From Mercenaria mercenaria (taxonomy: Eukaryota > Mollusca > Bivalvia > Venerida > Veneridae): a stretch of DNA of 64,000 nt. Location: the NCBI RefSeq assembly GCF_021730395.1, contig NC_069367.1:74757501-74821500 (forward strand). The letters run 5' to 3'. Below are positions 22,438 to 34,655 of the stretch, in pieces; the stretch's first letter is position 1, and every line of letters begins with the position of its first letter. Made by a program: the position numbers and the translations under genes. Below the pieces are notes generated by a model. That model did no database searches. It was given only the letters and a program-made list of their open reading frames with translations, and was not told the origin of the DNA.

Positions 22438-24760
22438 CAAGAGGACCATGATGGTCCTGAATCACTCACCTGTTCCCACATGACCCAGTTTTGAGTACGA
22501 CGTCGTTTTTTTCTATTATTTGACATAGTGACCTAGTTTTTGAGCTCATGTGATCCAGTTTTGAATTTAACCTAGATATTATCAAGATAAAAATTCTGAC
22601 CGATTTTCATGAAGATCTATTGAAAAATATGGTCTCTAGAGAGGTCACAAGGTTTTTCTATTATTTGACCTATTGACCTAGTTTTCGAAGGTACGTGACC
22701 TTTTTTTAAACTTTACCTAGATATCATCAAGGTGAATTCTCACTAATTTTCATGAAGATCTTATGAAAAATATGGCCTCTAGAGAGGTCACAAGGTTTTT
22801 CTATTTTTATACCTACTGGACTAGTTTTCGACCGCACGTGACCCAGTTTCGAAACTGACCTAGATATCATCAAGGTGAACATTCAGATCAATTTTCATGA
22901 AGATCCATTGAAAAATATGGCCTCTAGAGAGGTCAAAAGATTTTTCTAATTTTAGACCTACTGACCTAGTTTTTGACCGCAGTTGACCCAGTTTCAAACC
23001 TGACTTAGATATCATCAAGATGAACATTCAGACCAACTTTCATACAGATCCCATGAAAAGTATGGCCTCTAGAGAGGTCACAAGGTTTTTTTTATTATTT
23101 GACCTACTGACCTAGTTTTTTATGGCACGTGACCCAGTTTCAAACCTGACCTAGATATCATCAAGGTGAACATTCTGACCAATTTTCATGAAGATCCATT
23201 CAAGGGTAAGGCCTCTAGAGAGGTAACAAGGTTTTTCTATTTTAAGACCTACTGACCTAGTTTTTGATTGCAGTTGACCCAGTTTCAAATTTGACCTATA
23301 TATCATCAAGATAAACATTCAGACAAACTTTCATACAGATCCCATGAAAAATATGGCCTCTAGAGAGGTCACAAGGTTTTTTCATTATTTGACCTACTGA
23401 CCTACTTTTTGATGGCACGTGACCCACTTTCGAACTTGACCTAGATATCATCAAGATGAACATTCTGACCAATTTTTATGGAGATCCATTCACAAGTATG
23501 GCCTCTAGAGAGGTCACAAGGTTTTTCTATTTTTAGACCTACTGACCTAGTTTTTGACCGCACATGACCCTGTTTCGAACTTGACCTAGATATCATCAAG
23601 ATGAACATTCAGACCAAATTTCATACAGATCCCATGAAAAATATGGCCTCTAGAGAGGTCACAAGGTTTGTCTATTATTTGACCTACTGACCTAGTTTTT
23701 GATGGCACGTGACCCACTTTCAAACTTGACCTAGATATCATCAAGATGAACATTCAGACCAACTTTCATACAGATCCCATGAAAAATATGGCCTCTAGAG
23801 AGGTCACAAGGTTTTTCTATTATTTGACCTACTGACCTAGTTTTTGATGGCACGTGACCCACTTTCAAACTTGACTTAGATATCATCAAGGTGAACATTC
23901 TGACCAATTTTCATGAAGATCTCATGAAATATATGGCCTCTAGAGAGGTCATAAGGTTTTTCTATTTTTAGATCTACTGACCTAGTTTTTGACCGCACGT
24001 GACCCAGTTTCGAACTTGACCTAGATATCATCAAGGTGAACATTCTGACCAAATTTTATGAAGACCCATTCATAAGTATGGCCTCTAGAGAGGTCACAAG
24101 GTTTTTCTATTTTTTGACTTACTGACCTAGTTTTTGACCGCACGTGATCCAGTTTCGAACTTGACCTAGATATCATCAAGATGAACATTCAGACCACCTT
24201 TCATACAGATCCCATGAAAAGTATGGCCTTTAGAGAGGTGAAAAGGTTTTTCTATTATTTGACCTACTGACCTAGTTTTTGACGCCACGTGACCCAGTTT
24301 TAATCTTGACCTAGATATCATCAAGGTGAACATTCTGACCAATTTTCATGAAGATCTTGTGAAATATATGGCCTCTAGAGAGGTCACAAGATTTTTCTAT
24401 TTTTAGACCTACTGACCTAGTTTTTGACCGCACGTGACCCAGTTTTAAACTTGACGTAGATATCATCAAGGTGAACATTCTGACCAATTTTCATGAAGAT
24501 CTTGTGAAATATATGGCCTCTAGAGAGGTCACAAGGTTTTTCTATTTTTAGACCTACTGACCTAGTTTTTGACCGCACGTGACCCAGTTTCGAACTTGAC
24601 CTGGATATCATCAAGATGAACATTCTGACCAATTTTCATAAAGACCCCATGAAAAATGTGACCTCTAGAGTGGTCACAAGCAAAAGTTTACGCACGGACG
24701 GACGACGGACGCTGCGCGATCACAAAAGCTCAACTTATCACTTTGTGACAGGTGAGCTAA
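22438..24760 (+). mobile_element. Composite element, family 1 copy c, about 15 monomers
   Basis: Starts CAAGAGGACCATGATGGTCC immediately after the GGGGGATAAA end of family D. It has a leader with TTTGAGTACGACGTCGTTTT, about fifteen 145 bp monomers, GGACGGACGACGGACGCTGC and the terminal hairpin to GGTGAGCTAAAA. Complete. Confidence 0.93.
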
Positions 24761-27200
24761 AAAGAAAGAAAGAGAGAGAGAGAAGAAAGGAAAGTCATAT
24801 AACAATTTCATGAATTAAATTTACAGAATTTCTAGACTATTATTATTTTATTAATCTGGTTTAACGACAAAGATACTGTGCAAATGGAGCGGTATGTGAT
24901 CAATTAACCAGGTGTGCAACTTGGAAAATACGTTTTATTATTGCAGATAATTATAGAAGTGATAATAATAGTGCGGGAATAATTTCAGGTGAACCATAGT
25001 TTTTGGGAATTACAAGCTTTCCGCAAATAAATGTTACAGGGAAAGATGCTGACGTATCATGTTAATAAATAAAAAAAATCAAAACACATGATGCACGTTA
25101 CAGCTATATATATTTCTTTCTAAAAAAGATATAGCCACTGTCTCGTATTTTAAAGATTCGTTTAAAATATATTTATACCCCTAAGTTTAAGTTTTAACCA
25201 TATATATGTTATAAAGAATTTATATAATGCAACATTTTGAGCAAATTGTTTTCAGAGCCTCTGAAACAGCCATATTAAAGAACTTTTTGATAGTTGTTTA
25301 TAACCAATTAACAGCTTTTTGCAAGTGTATTGCTTATCAACACCTTTTTATTAGGGGACTAGGGACGATCAGGTCTTTTTATTACACAGATAATAATCTT
25401 CTTGGTTATTGCGTAAGAGCATTTTGAAAATTGTAACCTGTTGAATAAACGAGACTTAAATACAAAATAAATATATTTTTCATTTTCAAGTACAAACAAC
25501 AAGTGCAAATGTTGTTAGATACATAGCATAATGTGACAGTGATTTACTTTGTATTTGGTTACAAGTATTTTTCCCTGAATACAGGTTAATTGTTCGATAT
25601 TAAAGTATAGATACATAGAACACGTGTTAACAGTTCGCCTCAGAGTGAAAATATTATATTATAAAAGTTTTGTGACAAAATTGTGAAAAATTGTCATTTA
25701 TTGATTTATTAGTTTATTGTCTCTTTTGAAAATTATTATGTACTCTCTCAGTTCCATATTATATAATGCTTTCACTTGCTGTAGGCATTGTATTTATGCA
25801 ATAAATCGAAATTGAATTGAACTTAATGTACGCACAGCTAATCTCAAGCAGATATAGTACGCGCTAAAAGATATGAAAAATCTGTAATCCCTTGTTCATA
25901 TAGTAAAAATATTCGTGATAATTATTATGAATAACATTTCCACTACATTAGTGACACATTATCCTAAATCTTTTCTAAAAGACTTTTTCTATGATGATCG
26001 TGTTTTGTTCTTGGGTTTTCCACTTTTTATTTTAAAAATCTGAAATTTATTAAATCAGTCAGTTAGTCCATTTGAGGCATACAGACACTAAATAGAAAAA
26101 TGGCCCAAAAAAAAAATGGTAGTCGCATAATGGCGGACACAAATAGTCCTCAGTGTTTTTGCTCTGTAGAGCTATTTTCCTTATTTTCTTTGCAATTTTT
26201 TTTGCTAAAATCACATGACAGATCTATGCTTGACATGTAGGTAGCATTTTCATAATGAAATAACATGACAAAATTTTTCATGGAAACTTAGATCATACAC
26301 CACCAGTATAATTTGGGGTCTCATTTTTTAGATGATTGCAAGTGTGTGTGTTTGACTGAAATTATTTTTCTTGCATCAAACATGACCCCCACTTTTCTTT
26401 TGATTTTTAGTTAGCACTGACAATATTCTTCAAGAAAATGTAAGTTACAGAAATTTAAAATGGGTCCTGATGTGTGCTGCGGTCATTGGAAATGGGTCAA
26501 TTTCATATAGAATAAAGAACAGCAACTATTTAGTGTGTTAAAACCTATAAGAAAACTTGAGAAGTCATAATTCGCACATACTTTACTACACAATGACTGA
26601 TTTTCTGTTTATTTTTCATTAGTGTGTGACAATATGTTTTTTACATAGCAAAATTATATTTGACAGTTAAATTTCCATTGAATGTAATAAAAAAACGTAT
26701 TTCACATCTATTTATAATTACTGAAAATGAATTGTCAAATTTGTAAGCACTTTTAAAAGTTATAATTTTTTCCTGCTTCCTATTTTTTTGGTGTATTTAT
26801 ATTTGGGGTTATGTCTCAGTTACTTTAATGTAAAATATAAAGAAGATAATACAGTGTTGATCATATTTTCATATACTATACAAAATTTTAATAAATAACG
26901 TAACTCTTTTTCCGTTCTGTATTTAACATTATTGAAAAACAGAATAAACCAAGTTGTTACTCTGTATGTAACCTGATAAATATAAAGATGACTATATTTG
27001 TTGTTGTTGTTTTACCGGTACTAAAATTGGTGTATAGTTCAACTGCGTGTTTTGAGCTGTGACGGAATGATACACATTTTTAATTGGGTTATGATCGGCA
27101 CCTCCCGTGATATGATAAGCAGAGATAGCCGAACCATATCGATCTGCAACACTCGCTAAAAAATATCCGATAGTGACCGACAATTAGTTAGACGGTCTAA
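24761..27200. other. AT-rich gene desert, nothing recognised
   Basis: No exon, repeat array or element end was identified over about 2.4 kb. A 63-residue minus-strand frame at 26992-27183 (SVTIGYFLASVADRYGSAIS) has plausible composition but no match I recognise. GAGA-rich sequence follows the family 1 end at 24765-24785. Confidence 0.5.
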
Positions 27201-27653
27201 GGGAGACAACAATTTATAGCGTTGATCTCGATAAACAAGGAAAGATAATAGAATCGATTTTTACCTAATTCTTCAGTATGAAATGTCAGAATAGGCTGCA
27301 TCAATACATGTTGATGACGTAAACTTTGTTCTAGTTTAAAAATTGCATCATGTAGTGATGTAACGACTGAGTCAGACTTCAAGAAGTTATCTGCAATATT
27401 TTTCAAGTTTATGAAGCACTAGGACCATGTTTATATGAATCACCACTAGTAGCATTGTTAACAGTAACATCAGACAAATCAAAAATCCAAGACAAAATGG
27501 AATGATCAGGTATTGACGATGGTATGCATCTATTTCTATAAATTTCCGACACAATTTCTGAACTTCCAATTACTTTGAAATCTTTGAATAGATACAAATT
27601 ATCATGATGGACTATACAATAGTCTACCACAGAACATCCCTTAACAGATACTG

Positions 27654-27947
27654 AAGTTTGTTTGTTTGTTTGTTTTGGGTTTAACGCCGTTTTTCAACAG
27701 TATTTCAGTCATGTAACGGCGGGCAGTTAACTTAACCAGTGTTCCTGGATTCTGTACCAGTACAAACCTGTTCTCCGCAAGTAACTGCCAACTTCCCCAC
27801 ATGAACCAGAGGTGGAGGACTAATGATTTCAGACACAATGTCGTTTATCAAATAGTCATGGAGAACATACGCCCCGCCCGAGGATCGAACTCACGACCCC
27901 ACGATCCGTAGACCGACGCTCTACCTACTGAGCTAAGCGGGCGGGCT
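27654..27947 (-). mobile_element. tRNA-derived SINE, type A, with 8 bp target duplication
   Basis: Same element as 472-757, about 294 bp with tRNA-like head, B box GAGTTCGATCC, body, and a CAAA tail preceded by ACGGCGTTAAACCCAAAACA. It is flanked by AGATACTG at 27646-27653 and 27948-27955. It interrupts the LINE endonuclease, so it is younger than that LINE. Confidence 0.93.
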
Positions 27948-28043
27948 AGATACTGTCTACCATTAAGAACACACATATTGCTGTCAATTAAAAAATCTAT
28001 CAATTTGTCATCAAATGTATGTCACAGGGTAAGAAAAATGTGC

Positions 28044-28115
28044 AGTCAGTCCGGGGCTCGAACCCGGGACCCCTTGCTTACAGGGCGAGTGCGTTACCGA
28101 CTGAGCTAACCGGCT
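28044..28115 (-). tRNA. tRNA-Thr(TGT)-like sequence, unit 1 (likely SINE head)
   Basis: The 72-nt minus-strand sequence has the A box TTAGCTCAGTCGGT, anticodon loop CCTGTAA (TGT), and a perfect T arm CCGGG-TTCGAGC-CCCGG. The acceptor stem (AGCCGGT/ACTGACT) has one mismatch, and the anticodon stem (CTCGC/GCAAG) has one. It belongs to a dispersed element, so a role in translation is doubtful. Confidence 0.6.
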
Positions 28116-28296
28116 GCCTGATAAATAATCTCCCCTTACGTGAACAAGTCCGTACCGTGACATACACCCCCACATATTGGAAATTCGTCCTCCAATTCCG
28201 GAGGTACATAATATTGCAAGTGTTGTTAGACTGACCAAGCAAGCATGCCACGGCCCCACGTTGGGCGTCAAATGTCACAGGGTAAGAAAAATGTGC

Positions 28297-28368
28297 AGTC
28301 AGTCCGGGGCTCGAACCCGGGACCCCTCGCTTACAGGGCGAGTGCTCTACCGACTGAGCTTACCGGCT
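28297..28368 (-). tRNA. tRNA-Thr(TGT)-like sequence, unit 2 (likely SINE head)
   Basis: As unit 1, but the anticodon stem CTCGC/GCGAG is fully paired and the D-arm region reads AAGCTCAGTCGGTAGAGC. It is the better folded of the two. It is still inside a repeated element with conserved non-tRNA flanks. Confidence 0.6.
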
Positions 28369-28666
28369 GCCTGACACATAATCTCCCCTTACGTGACCAA
28401 GTCCGTACCGTGACATGTATTTGTATTAAAATCAACAATAGTTCTTTCTGGTAAATCATCAACACCAGCAATATAATCAAGATTTTGATAAGAATACATA
28501 TTACTATTTAAAGTAATGTATCATAAAACTCGGAAACATCAACATTTCTAGAGAAATCAACTGGTGGTAGGTTGCAAACACATGTATAAAAGGAAAAACC
28601 AGTACATTTATCAATAAATTCTCGCCATAATATACCATCATAACTTTCATCAAAGACATTTATAAA

Positions 28667-30482
28667 CTAGAAAATGCTTTTGTAAAAAAGCGCATGTCTC
28701 CCCCAATGCAAAGTCCTATAGGCAAGAAGTCAATAGAAGTCAGGAGCGAAAGTCAAAGAGACACTGATGGTTGGCTGCAATAGGGATCATCTACTTGGCA
28801 TGTCCAGTCATCCCACTAAATTTCAACACTCTTGGCCTAGTGGTTCTCAAGCCACTGTTCAGGCTCATGTGACCTTGACCTTTGATCAAGTGACCTCAAA
28901 ATTAATAGGGGTCATCTACTCAGCATGTCCAATCATCCTATTAAGTTTCAACATTCTAGGTCAAGTGGTTCTCAAGTTATTTCCAAAAAAATGATTTTAC
29001 ATGAACAGGCCACTGTGACCTTGATCTTTAATAGACTGACCCCAAAATCTATAGGGGTCATCTACTCTGCATGTTCAATCATCCTATGAAGTTCCAACAT
29101 TCTGGGTCAAGTGGTTCTCAAGTTATTGATCGGAACTGGTTATCAATGTTCAGGCCCCTGTGACCTTGACTTTTAACGGAGTGACCCCAAAAACAAAAGG
29201 GGTCATTTACTCTGCATGAACAATCATCCTATGAAGTTTCAACATTCTGGGTTGACAGGTTCTTAAGTTACTGATTGGAAACTTTTAACAGAGTGACCCC
29301 AAAATCGTTAGGGGTCATCTACTCTGCATGACCAATCACCCTATGAAGTTTCATCATTCTGGGTCAAGTGGTTCTCTAGTTACTGACCGGAAATGGTTTT
29401 CAATGTTTGGGCCCCTGTGACCTTGACCTTTAACAGAGTGACCCCAAAATGGTTAGGGGTCATCTACTCTGCATGACCAATCATCCTATTAAGTTTCAAC
29501 ATTCTGGGTCAAGTGGTTCTCAAGTTACCGACCGGAAATGGTTTTCAATGTTCAGGCCCCTGTGACCTTGACCTTTAACAGAGTGACCCCAAAATCGATA
29601 GAGGTCATCTACTTTGCATGTACAGTCATCCTATGAAGTTTCAACGTTCTGGGTCAAGTGGTTCTCTAGTTATTGATTGGAAATGATTATCAATGTTCAG
29701 GCCCCTGTGACCTTGAACTTTGACAGAGTGACCCCAAAATCAAAAGGGGTCATCTACTCTTCATGACCAGTCATACTATGAAGTTTCAACATTCTGGGTC
29801 AAGTGGTTCTCTAGTTATTGATTGGAAATGGTTTTCAATGTTCAGGCCCCTGTGACCTTGACCTTTAACAGAGTGACCCCAAAATCGATAGTGGTCATCT
29901 GCTTTGCATATACAGTCATCCTATGAAGTTTCAACGTTCTGGGTCAAGTGGTTCTCTAGTTATTGATCGGAAATGGTTTTCAATGTTCAGGCCCCTGTGA
30001 CCTTGACCTTTGACGGAGTGATCCCAAAATCAATAGGGGTCATCTACTCTTTATAACCAATCATCCTATGAAGTTTCAACATTCTGGGTCAAGTGGTTGT
30101 CTAGTTATTGATCGGAAATGATTTTCAATGTTCAGGCCCTTGTGACCTTGACCTTTGATGCAGTGACCCCAAAATCAATAGGGGTCATCTACTCTTCATG
30201 ACCAATCATCCTATGAAGTTTCAACATTCTGTGTCAAGTGGTTCTCTAGTTATTGATCGGAAATGGTTTTCAATGTTCAGGCCCCTGTGACCTTGACCTT
30301 TGACGGAATGACCCCCAAAACAATAGGGGTCGTATACTCCAGCAGCCCTACAACCCTATGAAGTTTGAAGGTTCTAGGTCAAATGGTTCTCCAGTTATTA
30401 CTCGGAAATGAAGTGTGACGTATGGACGGTCGGACGGACGGACAGGGCAAAAACAATATGTCTCCCCCAGAGGGGGGGAGAC
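28667..30482 (+). mobile_element. Composite tandem-core element, family E, about 11 monomers of 145 bp
   Basis: The 5' hairpin GCTTTTGTAAAAAAGC is followed by GCATGTCTCCCCC. Monomers carry CCCTGTGACCTTGACCTTT, GTGACCCCAAAATC, AGGGGTCATCTACTC and CAAGTGGTTCTC. The 3' side has GGTCGGACGGACGGACAGGG and a hairpin TATGTCTCCCCC..GGGGGAGACATA whose arm inverts the 5' ATGTCTCCCCC. LINE codons resume on either side, and ATAAA is present at both junctions (28662-28666 and 30483-30487). This is an insertion with both borders known. Confidence 0.92.
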
Positions 30483-30485
30483 ATA

Positions 30486-30700
30486 AATATCTATCACTAA
30501 AATCTTCTTACATGAATTAGTCCTATTATGTCCAAACCAGACATATCCTGGTAAATTTAATACATTGTTATCTATCAAATGTGTCTCAGCTATGCCTAAA
30601 ATGTCAAAATCTTGATGTTTTATACAATCATATCTCAAAGAAAATTGTCACTGTCTGTTTCTGTACTAAAACCGTTGACATTCCAAAGCCCAATGGAAAC
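30486..30700 (-). pseudogene. LINE ORF2 remnant, start of the AP endonuclease
   Basis: Carries GLWNVNGF and then RYDCIKHQDFDILGIAETHL, where the ETH motif is a catalytic signature of AP-type endonucleases. It continues through LPGYVWFGHNRTNSCKKILV to the family E insertion. A stop separates the first and second motifs. Confidence 0.8.
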
Positions 30701-30709
30701 CTAGCTATG

Positions 30710-31805
30710 TCTGTTTCCACCGCCACGACCACTCCACCCATTTCCATGTTGACCTTGATCTCTTCCTTTCTGACCTTGACCATTATGGGAATTAGTGTTA
30801 TTTCTGAAACCACGATTGTTATCATTATGAATGATCAATCTGATCATCATTAGCACGATTTGTACCAATATTGTGGGTACCACTATTTGTAAAACCTGAA
30901 TTACGAATACCATTATTTTGGTTTGCACCATTTGTACCATTATTATGGGTACCATTATTCCCAGAATTACCATTTCTGTCATTTTTCTGCTGAGCTTTAA
31001 AGACACGGTTTCCTCTGACTGCTAAGTGTTCCCCTGTGTTAACTGCATCAATCATGAGTCTCAAGTTGTTTGCAGTAATCCTTTCCTCCTTTGACTCTAC
31101 ATGCACAAAAACATTGTTGTATATTGTATCTTTTAAGGTTTTCTTTGCTTTTAGAATTTTAGACCATTCATTTTTGTCAGCAGAAGTGGCTATTACAATA
31201 CCTGGAACTATGGATTCTTCATTTCTATTTGGAATTCTCTTTGCAGACCATACTTTAACATCCTCAACTTCATGTGATCATTTATTATAACAATTTTTCC
31301 ACAATATTTTCATTTACAGTTTCTGGCACTTTTCTAAAGCCTAAGTTCAAGGACCTATAGTCTGTGTCATCAGTTTGGATACAAACAGTTAAATAATTTA
31401 GTTTTCCAGATATGGCATCCAGTTCACTGCTTATGTCAGCTCTATGTGTATCAATCCTTTCATTGAGATTTTTATGCACTTTTTTCATTTTGGAATTCAC
31501 TCTTTTATCTAGATTTTGAGCCATCTTTTCAGATTTTTTTCGATCAACTTACATTCCAATTCAGTTTCAAGCCAATCAATTTGTTCAGTAAGGCTCTTTT
31601 TTACTAGTTTCACTTCATACGAAAAGGAATCAAGTTTCATGAGAATTGCATTAATACCATTGCAATTAGAGTCTGTATCTTGTGTACACTCTGGTTTACT
31701 GTCTTTCAATGGTGTTTGACCATACAGAGTCTGCCGTGCATTAGCAAATACCCATTCTGTTTCATTATTATTTCTGTCCTTCTTACATGAGCTCATTTCC
31801 ATGTT
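30710..31805 (-). pseudogene. LINE ORF1 remnant, coiled coil plus nucleic-acid-binding region
   Basis: The probable start is MEMSSCKKDRNNNETEWVFA near 31802. It runs through a coiled coil (LVKKSLTEQIDWLETELECK; MKKVHKNLNERIDTHRADIS), then a folded segment (PGIVIATSADKNEWSKILKA; RLMIDAVNTGEHLAVRGNRV), and ends in an Asn/Gly-rich tail. At least three frame changes break it. ORF1 proteins of LINEs trimerise and bind the element RNA; this copy cannot be expressed whole. Confidence 0.75.
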
Positions 31806-31885
31806 GTCTGAAGAATAAAATATGATTACAGATAAGCAGTCACGTGTAATATGAATTAAGGCAACGCCTTGCATGGGGATTTATC

Positions 31886-32178
31886 TTTTATATTTCCACT
31901 TACAAAGAAATATTCAACACTCAAAAGAAAGTGAAACCTCGCTCTAACAGTGAAGTTTACATTTAGTGTCATCATACATCTTACAGGGAATATCATAATT
32001 TGAAAATTTATGGGGAGCCGTAACTATGACGTCATTCACCGCGTTCTCCGACTGGCTTTTTAGGATTTTTTGTTTGTTTGCACTCCACGCAGAAACTTGA
32101 TGGCCTTTACACTTCCTTACTGTTTTAAAAGTGTTTTTCAGTTAAATGAACAGTTTTCATTACAAAAAAGAAGTAAAA
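31886..32178. other. No gene recognised
   Basis: Possibly 5' flank of the LINE. It contains ATGACGTCAT near 32030, a CRE-like palindrome. Nothing more was seen. Confidence 0.4.
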
Positions 32179-34213
32179 CAAGAGGACCGTGATGGTCCTG
32201 AATCGCTCACCTCTTCCCACATGACCCAGTTTTGAGTATGACATCGTTTTTTTCTATTATTTGACCTATTGACCTAGTTTTCGAAGGTACGTAACCCTGT
32301 TTTGAACTTGACCTAGATATCATCAAGATGAACATTCTCACTAATTTTCATGAAGATCTCATGAAAAATATGGCCTCTAGATAGGTCAGAAGGTTTTTCT
32401 ATTTTTATACCTACTGGCCTAGTTTTTGACCGCACGTGACCCAGTTTCAAAACTGACCTAGATATCATCAAGGTGAACATTCAGATCAATTTTCATGAAG
32501 ATCCATTGAAAAATATGACCTCTAGAGAGGTCAAAAGATTTTAATAATTTTAAGACCTACCGACCTAGTTTTTGACCGCAGTTGACCCAGATTCAAACTT
32601 GACCTAGATATCCTCAAGATAACATTCAGACCAGCTTTCATACAGATTCCATGAAAAGTATGGCCTCTAGATAGGTCACAAGGTTTTTTTATTATTTGAA
32701 CTACTGACCTAGTTTTTTATGGCATGTGACCAAGTTTCAAACTTGACCTAGATATCATCAAAGTGAACATTCTGACCAATTTTCATGAAGATCCATTCAA
32801 GGGTATGGCCTCTAGAGAGGTCACAAGGTTTTTCTATTTCAAGACCTACTGACCTAGTTTTTGATCGCAGTTGACCCAGTTTCAAACTTGACCTATATAT
32901 AGATCAAGATATCAAGATAAACATTCAGGCCAACTTTCATACAGATCCCATGAAAAATATGGCCTCTAGAGAGGTCACGTTTTTTCATTATTTGACCTAC
33001 TGACCTACTTTTTGAAGGCACGTGACCCAGTTTCAAACTTGAATTAGATATCATCAAGATGAACATTCTGAAAATTTTCATGGAGATCCATTCACAAGTA
33101 TGGCCTCTAGAGAGGTCACAAGGTTTTTCTATTTTTAGACCTACTGACCTAGTTTTTGACTGCAAATGACCCTGTTTTGAACTTGACCTAGATATCATCA
33201 AGATGAACATTCAGACCAACTTTCATACAGATCCCATGAAAAATATGGCCTTTAGAGAGGTCACAAGGTTTTCCTATTATTTGACCTACTGACCTAGTTT
33301 TTGAAGGCACGTGACCCATTTTCAAACTTGTCCTAGATATCATCAAGATGAACATTCAGACCAACTTTCATACAGATCCAATGAAAAATATGGCCTCTAG
33401 AGAGGTCACAAGGTTTTTCTATTATTTGACCTACTGACCTAGTTTTTGGCGGCACGTGACCCATTTTCAAACCTGACCTAGATATCATCAAGGTGAACAT
33501 TCTGACCAATTTTCATGAAGATCTTGTGGAATATATGGCCTTTAGAGAGGTCACAAGGTTTTCTATTTTTAGACCTACTGACCTAGTTTTTGAAGGCACG
33601 TGACTCAGTTTCGAACTTGACCTAGATATCATCAAGGTGAACATTCTGATCAATTTTCATGAAGATCTTGTGAAATATATGGCCTCTAGAGAGGTCACAA
33701 GGTTTTTCTATTTTTAGACCTACTGACCTAGTTTTTGACGGCATGTGACCCAGTTTCAAACTTGACCTAGATATCATCAAGATGAACATTCTGACCAACT
33801 TTCATGAAGGTCCATTGAAAATTATGGCCTCTAGAGTGGTCACAAGGTTTTTCTATTTTTAGATCTACTGACCTAGTTATTGGCCGCACGTGACCCAGAT
33901 TTCAACTTAACCTAGATATCATCATGGTGAACATTCTGACCAACTTTCATGAAGATCTATTGAAAATTATGGCCTCTAGAGTGGTCACAAGGTTTTTCTA
34001 TTTTTAGACCTACTGACCTAGTTATTAACCGCACATGACCCAGTTTCGAACTTGACCTAGAATTTACCAAGATGAACATTCTGACCCATTTTCATAAAGA
34101 TCCCATGAAAACTGTGACCTCTAGAGATGTCACAAGGAAAAGTTTACGCACGGATGCAGGACGCCGCGTGATCACAAAAGCTCACCTTGTCACTTCGTGA
34201 TAGGTGAGCTAAA
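32179..34213 (+). mobile_element. Composite element, family 1 copy d, about 13 monomers
   Basis: Starts CAAGAGGACCGTGATGGTCC (one change in the hairpin). It has a short leader and about thirteen 145 bp monomers. The 3' tract is reduced to ACGCACGGATGCAGGACGCC, and it ends in the hairpin to AGGTGAGCTAAAA. It directly follows the LINE 5' flank. Confidence 0.92.
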
Positions 34214-34393
34214 AATCATGTTGGCGCGGCTTACGAATTTCTGTGACTGATTTGGGGTGCTCGGATCTTCATGCAGACAACCAGTCTGCGGAATGTACAT
34301 AAACCGGAACCGGGAAACATCGAAAAAATTGCCTCAGTATATGCAGACAACAAAGACAAATAACTATATACGGACATAACCGTCTCGGGGATT

Positions 34394-34433
34394 TTCATCC
34401 ACGGCTCTTTACGCTGTGGATAAATCCCCTATT
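34394..34433. repeat. Hairpin, about 17 bp arms
   Basis: GGGGATTTTCATCCACG and TGTGGATAAATCCCC pair around CTCTTTACGC with one or two mismatches. It may be the centre of a small MITE, since the flanks (34214-34655) hold nothing else recognised. Confidence 0.55.
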
Positions 34434-34655
34434 AAGCATCCATGTTTTTTAAACAGCCAGTAAGCAAAACTTTGCAAAACTTGCATTTTGTTCTACAGTA
34501 TGTTCAAGTTTTAGGCAGCCACATGCCTTAAACTGCCAGATAATATCACTACCTTGGTTCTAACTACCAGTACTGTGAAAACAATATTCCTGGGCAGATT
34601 ATTTTGTTAATGAAATTATTAAGTCCGTCGTAATAATCTATACACAGTTTCTTAC

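Larger units (their letters stand above)
28021..28414 (-). mobile_element. Tandem dimer of a tRNA-Thr-derived element
   Basis: Two units start ATGTCACAGGGTAAG at 28019 and 28272, giving a period of 253 bp; the second unit is partial (about 143 bp). Each has a tRNA-like region followed, on the minus strand, by TGCACATTTTTCTTACCCTG. The whole is flanked by ATGTAT at 28015-28020 and 28415-28420, and its ends GTCAC and GTGAC are inverted. It lies inside the LINE endonuclease. This arrangement suggests that the dimer inserted as one unit. Confidence 0.8.
27410..28661 (-). pseudogene. LINE ORF2 remnant, rest of the AP endonuclease
   Basis: After the family E insertion the frame resumes with FINVFDESYDGILWREFIDK, NLDYIAGVDDLPERTIVDFN, (tRNA-like insertion) LIDFLIDSNMCVLNGRQYL, (SINE) VVDYCIVHHDNLYLFKDFKV and SIPDHSILSWIFDLSDVTVN. 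The VDYC and PDHS motifs are the late catalytic motifs of the family. One frame change occurs before VVDYC and one after PDHS. Confidence 0.8.
27240..31885 (-). mobile_element. LINE (non-LTR retrotransposon), 5' half, interrupted by three insertions
   Basis: From 31805 downwards the minus strand carries a coiled-coil ORF1 and then an AP-endonuclease ORF2 start (GLWNVNGF, HQDFDILGIAETHL, GYVWFGHNRT; later NLDYIAGVDDLPERTIVDFN, VVDYCIVHHDNLYLFKDFKV, IPDHSILSWIF). The series ends near 27240 in the linker after the endonuclease. Family E (28667-30482), a tandem tRNA-Thr-like element (28021-28414) and a SINE (27654-27947) interrupt it, two with clear and one with short flanking duplications. The reverse transcriptase is missing. 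The clade is not assigned. Confidence 0.85.

Noticed and set aside
26992-27183. 63-residue minus frame SVTIGYFLASVADRYGSAIS
   Set aside because: Plausible composition, but no start, splice or family evidence and it borders LINE debris.
28044-28368. Functional tRNA-Thr genes
   Set aside because: The arms are good, but both copies and a third at 4701-4772 share long non-tRNA flanks and lie in mobile elements. They are annotated as SINE heads instead.
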